From Bog-532 sp963833835 (GTDB lineage: Bacteria > Actinomycetota > Actinomycetes > Streptosporangiales > Streptosporangiaceae), in contig CAWHZI010000016.1 in assembly GCA_963833835.1 (NCBI GenBank), positions 682,001 through 746,000 of the forward strand: DNA of 64,000 bases. The letters are read 5' to 3'. The stretch's first letter is position 1, and every line of letters starts with the position of its first letter. The translations under genes were made by a program, and so were the position numbers. Positions 59,684 to 64,000 of the stretch are shown piece after piece. The notes under the pieces were generated by a model. The model did no database searches. It saw only the letters and a list, made by a program, of their open reading frames with translations, and had not been told where the DNA came from.

Positions 59684-59959
59684 GTGAACCCCACCGAGCA
59701 CACCCTGTGGGTGTCCGTCATCATCGTCGGCTTCGTCGTTGTGCTGGCCGTCGCGGCACTGCTCAGCCTGCTGATCTACCTGATCAAGCGGATCGACCGC
59801 CGGGTCGATGTGATCGGCGGGACGCTGACCGCGGCCAAGGCCAACACGGCCAGTACCGTGCTGATCCCGCAGGTCGCCACCGGCGTGGACGCGGTCCTGG
59901 CCGAAGGCCTTGAGCACCACCTGTTCCTCGGCCGGGTCCTCGGGAAGGTCAGATCATGA
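59684..59959 (+). CDS. Small single-pass membrane protein, cox cluster 4 of 5
   Basis: 91 residues: a membrane helix (about 8-35, LWVSVIIVGFVVVLAVAALLSLLIYLI) followed by the basic KRIDRR and a helical cytoplasmic part (VDVIGGTLTAAKANTASTVLIPQVATGVDAVLAEGLEHH). GTG start, GGGAGGG upstream. Its stop overlaps the fifth gene's ATG (ATGA), so they are translationally coupled. The GGTLTA segment after the membrane helix is similar to GGTLxA-like stretches in gene 2. Confidence 0.85.
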   Translation: MNPTEHTLWVSVIIVGFVVVLAVAALLSLLIYLIKRIDRRVDVIGGTLTAAKANTASTVLIPQVATGVDAVLAEGLEHHLFLGRVLGKVRS

Positions 59960-60324
59960 CGGTGCTGGTTGTCCTGACGGTCATCGTCATCGTCGCGCTC
60001 ATCGCGGGCCTGGCCTTCTACCTGTACTGGGCGGGCACGCTGCTGGACCGGATCGGGGCCAAGCTCGAAGGCGCCGCGGAGCTCGTACGCGGCATCGTGG
60101 CCGACGCCGAGCTGATCGGCCCGGGGGTCGAGCACATCAACCAGACCGGCGCCGTGGTGGCCGGCGCACTGCCCCTGCTGTACGGCATGGCCGAGGGCAT
60201 CGTGACCGGCGTGACCCCGCGCGAACCGGAGCCGGAGGTCCCCGAGGTGGCCCGCCCCGCCTCCGGCACCCGCCGCTCCCGGCTGCTGTCCGCGGTCGGT
60301 TACCGGGACCAACCGCCCTCGTAA
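59956..60324 (+). CDS. Small single-pass membrane protein, cox cluster 5 of 5
   Basis: 122 residues: membrane helix (about 3-26, VLVVLTVIVIVALIAGLAFYLYW), then amphipathic cytoplasmic helices (LLDRIGAKLEGAAELVRGIVADAELIGPGVEHINQTGAVVAGAL) and a Pro/Glu-rich tail with a basic RRSRLLSAVGYRD end. It is the longest of the five and the only one with an extended disordered tail. It precedes coxI by 22 bases. No known family; the amphipathic layout recurs in all five proteins. Confidence 0.85.
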   Translation: MTVLVVLTVIVIVALIAGLAFYLYWAGTLLDRIGAKLEGAAELVRGIVADAELIGPGVEHINQTGAVVAGALPLLYGMAEGIVTGVTPREPEPEVPEVARPASGTRRSRLLSAVGYRDQPPS

Positions 60325-60346
60325 GGAGAGCCGAGGAGACGCTGAC

Positions 60347-61519
60347 GTGCGTGACATCCTGAGCAGGATCACCAAGTGGTGGGAGGCCGGGGAGAGCTTC
60401 GGCCTGGCCACGGTGACGCGTACGTACCGCAGTGCCCCCCGGGACCCCGGTGCGGCCCTGGCCGTCTCCGCTGCCGACGGCCACGAGGTCGTCGGCAGCG
60501 TCTCCGGCGGCTGTGTCGAGGGTGCCGTCTACGAGCTGTCCCTCGAGGTCTGCCGGACCGGCGTCCCCGTCGCCCAGACCTACGGGGTCAGCGACGACGA
60601 CGCCTTCGCCGTGGGGCTGACCTGCGGCGGGATCATCGACCTGTTCGTCGAGCGGGTCGAGGCGGCCAGCTTCCCCGAGCTGGGCGAGATCAGCGCGGCC
60701 GTCGAGCGCGGCGAGCCGGTAGCGGTCGCGACCCTGATCGCCGGACCGGGCCAGCTCGGCGCGCGCCGTGTGATCTGGGCCGCCAGCGCCGGGGACACTG
60801 GCGCCGGGGACACCGCGGCCGGTGCCGACGGCTGGCACTCCGGCGCGTCCGGCACGCTCGGCTCGGCCCGGCTGGACGCCGCGGTCGATGACGACGTGCG
60901 CGGCATGCTGGCCCAGGGGCTGACCGGCGTCCGGCGGTACGGAGCGAGCGGCGAGCGGCTCGGTGACGAGCTCAGCGTGTTCGTGAACTCGTTCGCGCCC
61001 GCGCCCCGGATGCTGGTGTTCGGCGCGATCGACTTCGCCGCCGCCGTGGCCCGGGTCGGGAAGTTCCTCGGCTACCACGTCACCGTGTGCGACGCCCGCC
61101 AGGTGTTCGCCACGGCCTCGCGCTTCCCCGACGCGGACCAGGTGGTGGTCGACTGGCCCCACCGGTACCTGGCCGGCCTCGACGTGGACACCCGCACCGT
61201 GATCTGCGTGCTCACCCACGACCCGAAGTTCGACGTGCCCCTGCTCAAGGTGGCGCTGCGCACCCCGGCCGGGTACATCGGCGCCATGGGCAGCCGGCGC
61301 ACCCACGACGACCGGCTGGCCCGGCTGCGCGAGCTCGGCCTGACCGAAGCCGAGCTCAGCCGCCTCCGGTCGCCGATCGGCCTCGACCTCGGCGCCCGGA
61401 CGCCCGAGGAGACGTCGGTGTCGATCGCGGCCGAGCTGATCCAGCTCCGCTGGGGCGGCACCGGCCAGGCCCTGACCAACACCGAGGGCCGGATCCACCA
61501 CCCGCTCGCGATCCGCTAA
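60347..61519 (+). CDS. coxI: XdhC-family maturation protein CoxI
   Basis: A 390-residue XdhC/CoxI-family protein. The N-terminal XdhC domain has LATVTRTYRSAPRDPGAALAV and the conserved GGCVEGAVYELSLEV Cys-Glu motif. The Rossmann C-domain has LVFGAIDFAAAVARVGKFLGYHVTVCDARQVF and the end motif GLDLGARTPEETSVSIAAELI. XdhC proteins bind molybdenum cofactor and help load it into hydroxylases. It is the last gene of the cox operon, downstream of the five small membrane proteins. Starts at GTG behind GAGGAGA. Confidence 0.92.
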   Translation: MRDILSRITKWWEAGESFGLATVTRTYRSAPRDPGAALAVSAADGHEVVGSVSGGCVEGAVYELSLEVCRTGVPVAQTYGVSDDDAFAVGLTCGGIIDLFVERVEAASFPELGEISAAVERGEPVAVATLIAGPGQLGARRVIWAASAGDTGAGDTAAGADGWHSGASGTLGSARLDAAVDDDVRGMLAQGLTGVRRYGASGERLGDELSVFVNSFAPAPRMLVFGAIDFAAAVARVGKFLGYHVTVCDARQVFATASRFPDADQVVVDWPHRYLAGLDVDTRTVICVLTHDPKFDVPLLKVALRTPAGYIGAMGSRRTHDDRLARLRELGLTEAELSRLRSPIGLDLGARTPEETSVSIAAELIQLRWGGTGQALTNTEGRIHHPLAIR

Positions 61520-61535
61520 CGCCTCGCCAGCACCC

Positions 61536-62396
61536 CTACGGGTTGGTCGCGGCGAACGTGTCGCAAGCCGACGGCACACCCTTGTCGTACCCGGTGGTCA
61601 GCCACTTCTGCCGCTGCGCCGAGGTGCCGTGGGTCCACTTTTCCGGCTGGACCGACCCGGTGGCCTGCTTCTGCAGGAAGTCGTCACCGACCGTCGCGGC
61701 CGCCGTCAGCGCCTCGTCCAGGTCACCCGGCTCCAGCAGCTTGCGGGTGTAGGCCGAGTGGGCCCACACGCCCGCGTAGCAGTCGGCCTGCAGCTCGGTG
61801 CGGATGGACAGCGCGTTGGCCTGTGCCGGGTACTGCTGGCTCAGCTGGGCCACCTGGGTGCTGACCCCCAGGATGTTCTGGATGTGATGGCCGAGTTCGT
61901 GCGCGACCACGTAGGCCTGGGAGAAGTCGCCCTTGACCCCGTACTTGGCCTCCATGTCCTTGAAGAACGCCACGTCCAGGTAGACGGTCTGGTCGGCCGG
62001 GCAGTAGAACGGGCCGACCTCGGCCGTCTCGTCCCCGCAGCCGGTGCGGACGGCCGAGCTGAACAGCACCAGCCGGGCTGGGTGGTACTGCTTCCCGGCC
62101 TTCTGGAAGATGGACTGCCACTCCTCCTGGGCGTCGGTGAACACCGCGGCGATGAACCGCTGCTCGGCCGTGGCCGTGCTGGGCGCGGGCAGTGACGGGC
62201 TCGCGGTCGCCGCCGGGAAGCTGGGCAGCGCGGTCGCGCCGGCGTCCGAGACCGACGGCGTGCTGGTGGCGGACGGCGAGGCCGATGCCGACGTTGACGC
62301 CGCCGGCGAACCGCCGGAGGATCCGCAGCCGGCCGTCAGCACCGTGGCCACGGTCGCGATCAGGGCCGCCGTCACCACTCGCGCGCCTGAACTCAT
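61536..62396 (-). CDS. Neutral zinc metallopeptidase lipoprotein (YpfJ-like)
   Basis: A 286-residue lipoprotein with a lipobox VLTAGC (Cys24). A Ser/Thr/Pro-rich linker (25-78) precedes a zinc peptidase domain of the neutral zinc metallopeptidase (YpfJ/KPN_02809) family. The zinc motif HELGHH is at 166-171 and the second Glu region at RTELQADCYAGVWAH. The substrate is unknown. It is convergent with coxI with only 16 bases between, so it is a separate unit. Confidence 0.9.
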   Translation of the reverse strand: MSSGARVVTAALIATVATVLTAGCGSSGGSPAASTSASASPSATSTPSVSDAGATALPSFPAATASPSLPAPSTATAEQRFIAAVFTDAQEEWQSIFQKAGKQYHPARLVLFSSAVRTGCGDETAEVGPFYCPADQTVYLDVAFFKDMEAKYGVKGDFSQAYVVAHELGHHIQNILGVSTQVAQLSQQYPAQANALSIRTELQADCYAGVWAHSAYTRKLLEPGDLDEALTAAATVGDDFLQKQATGSVQPEKWTHGTSAQRQKWLTTGYDKGVPSACDTFAATNP

Positions 62397-62416
62397 GGGC
62401 CAAGCTTACGAGTGGA

Positions 62417-64000
62417 TCAATGGGCGCCGTTAGGCCCGTCATGTCCCGAGACGGTACGTTCTTCATGGTCAAGTTCGCGTTCGAGCACCCGCAGGCTGGA
62501 ATCGGGCAGGTGGCCCGCGTCCCGCCAGCGCAGCAGTTCCTCCCGCTGGGCGTCGATGACCGCCCGGCGGGCCCACAGCACGGCCTCGTGCTCCGGCGAG
62601 CCGGGTGCGGCCACGTCCGGGCCCTCCTCGTCGGCGTCGGCGTCGCCCGGCGCCTGGTAGCGGCGCAGCCGGAGCTGGAGCGTGGACCGCATCCCGTCCA
62701 GCTCGTGCCCGTTCAGGTCCGGGTCCTGCGCCAGCTGGTCCAGCCGGGTCAGGCCCGCCTGGGCCGAGGCGGCCCGGGCCTCGTTGCGCAACGCGGCCGC
62801 GTCGGCTGGGTCGGCGTGCACGCCCAGCGCCCGCGCGATCGGGGCGAACGTCACGCCCTGGCCGACCAGCGTGACCACCACGACCACGTAGGTACAGAAC
62901 AGCAGCAGGTCGCGGTCGGGGAACGGCTTGCCGGACCCGGTGGTCAGCGGCAGCGTGAAGATGGCGGCCAGGCTGATCACGCCGCGCGTGCCCGCCCAGC
63001 TCAGCACGATGATCTCCCGTCCCGACAGCGCCTGCCCCCGGCGGCGATGAGGCCCCTTTCTGACCAGGTGCTGGGTCAGGGTCAGCCACAGAGGCCGCAG
63101 CAGCAGCACGACCCCCACGGTCACGGTCACCGCCGCCGTGATCGTCGCCGTTGGGTAGGCGCGCAGGCCACGGACCACGGGCACGATCTGCTGCCCGATG
63201 AGCAGGAACACGAACCCCTGCAGCAGGAAGTCGACCAGCCGCCACACCGCGCTGGCCTGCAGGCGGCTGGCGCCGGAGGTGAACCGGGGCGTGTCGTGCC
63301 CGACCATCAGGCCGGCCACGGCCACCGCCAGCACGCCGGACACGTGCAGCTCCTCGCCCAGCAGGTAGGCGGCGAACGGGGTCACCAGCGAGATGCAGTT
63401 GACCAGCACCGGGTCGCTGACCACCGACCGGGCCAGCCGCACCGCGATGGCCACCACGACCCCGGCCACCAGCCCGCCCGCCGCGGCCAGCAGGAACCGC
63501 AGCACCGCGTCGCCCAGGGAGAACCCGCCGGTGGTGGCCGCGGTCACGGCCACGGTCAGGGTGGTCAGCGCGGTGGCGTCGTTGAGCAGGCCCTCGCCCT
63601 CGATGATCGTGATCAGCCGGACCGGCAGGCCGACCCGGCCGCCCACGGCCAGCGCCGCCACCGGGTCGGTGGGGGAGACCGCGGCGCCCAGCGCGATCCC
63701 GGCCGCCAGCCCGGCCCCGGGCACGGCCAGGTCCAGGCCCACGCCGGTCAGCACCGAGGTGGCCAGCACCAGCCCGATGGACAGGCTGATCACGGTGCGG
63801 AGGTTCTTGCGGATGGCCAGCAGCGAGGCGTTCAGCGCCGCGGTGTAGATCAGCGGCGGGATGACCAGGGTGAGGATGAGGTCCGGGTGCAGGCTCAGGT
63901 TCGGGCCGGGCAGCAGGGCGTAGATCAGGCCGGCCACGGTCAGCAGCGCCGCCGCGGGCAGCCCGGTCTTCTCGGCCAGCAACTGCAGCACGCAGATGAC
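62417..64000 (-). CDS. Na+/H+ antiporter (CPA1 family), 5' end cut by the window
   Basis: At least 527 residues in frame to the window edge; the start lies beyond base 64000, because codons continue open upstream of a GTG at 63991. About 12 membrane helices. The CPA1 ion site (AVSPTDPVAALAV and EGEGLLNDATALTTLTV) is present, with a conserved helix (SWAGTRGVISLAAIFTLPL). A hydrophilic C-terminal domain (about 405-524) carries the helical segment LRLRRYQAPGDADADEEG. It probably exports Na+ or K+ for pH control. Confidence 0.88.
   Translation of the reverse strand, partial: VICVLQLLAEKTGLPAAALLTVAGLIYALLPGPNLSLHPDLILTLVIPPLIYTAALNASLLAIRKNLRTVISLSIGLVLATSVLTGVGLDLAVPGAGLAAGIALGAAVSPTDPVAALAVGGRVGLPVRLITIIEGEGLLNDATALTTLTVAVTAATTGGFSLGDAVLRFLLAAAGGLVAGVVVAIAVRLARSVVSDPVLVNCISLVTPFAAYLLGEELHVSGVLAVAVAGLMVGHDTPRFTSGASRLQASAVWRLVDFLLQGFVFLLIGQQIVPVVRGLRAYPTATITAAVTVTVGVVLLLRPLWLTLTQHLVRKGPHRRRGQALSGREIIVLSWAGTRGVISLAAIFTLPLTTGSGKPFPDRDLLLFCTYVVVVVTLVGQGVTFAPIARALGVHADPADAAALRNEARAASAQAGLTRLDQLAQDPDLNGHELDGMRSTLQLRLRRYQAPGDADADEEGPDVAAPGSPEHEAVLWARRAVIDAQREELLRWRDAGHLPDSSLRVLERELDHEERTVSGHDGPNGAH

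Overview
The window is GC-rich chromosomal DNA (about 70% G+C by eye) from a high-GC actinobacterium. Indicators are GTG and TTG starts, an F420/PPOX-class oxidoreductase, an LCP-family cell-wall ligase, a DUF222-HNH gene, DUF3039, DUF2017 and DUF6542 genes, and a block in the same order as mycobacterial Rv1330c-Rv1341 (pncB, clpS, DUF2017, mec, cysO, cysM, MBL hydrolase, rph, rdgB). Trace-gas genes suggest an aerobic, probably soil-dwelling organism; I cannot name a genus. No phage, insertion sequence or CRISPR array is visible.

Layout. 0-7.3 kb: methylmalonyl-CoA epimerase, thiolase, an ECF sigma factor with an overlapping membrane-anchored beta-propeller gene, a YbbN-type thioredoxin, MarR, malic enzyme. 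7.3-13 kb: YqgE, DUF3039, a DEAD/DEAH helicase, a DUF6542 membrane protein and an LCP ligase. 13-22.6 kb: nicotinamide salvage (pncA, pncB), clpS, the Mec-CysO-CysM cysteine pathway, an MBL hydrolase, rph, rdgB, a lipoprotein, bcp and tRNA-Leu(UAG). 22.8-26.9 kb: a frameshifted DUF222-HNH gene and a divergent TetR/MFS efflux pair.

26.9-43.9 kb is a complete actinobacterial group 1h (group 5) [NiFe] hydrogenase locus. The leftward arm carries the small and large subunits, a NifU/Rieske-like protein and a chain of accessory proteins of unknown function. The rightward arm carries an HTH regulator, YceI, two SIS-domain proteins flanking a HupF-like chaperone, a maturation protease and hypC-D-E-A-B. 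HypF is convergent. A roughly 460-base divergent control region holds three palindromes.

43.9-49.9 kb: a CPA antiporter, a PPOX-type enzyme, an MFS transporter, arginine deiminase and a serine hydrolase.

50-61.5 kb is a form I Mo-Cu carbon monoxide dehydrogenase operon (coxD, coxE, three small unknowns, coxM-S-L, an XdhC-YHS fusion, coxG, five consecutive small single-pass membrane proteins, coxI). The five small membrane proteins are the best candidate here for an undescribed component. Together the two loci would let the cell feed electrons from H2 and CO into its respiratory chain. The window ends with a zinc metallopeptidase lipoprotein and a truncated Na+/H+ antiporter.

Three genes (DUF222-HNH, nifU-like, yceI) each carry an apparent single-base frameshift in GC-rich sequence. 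These may be real lesions or base-calling errors.
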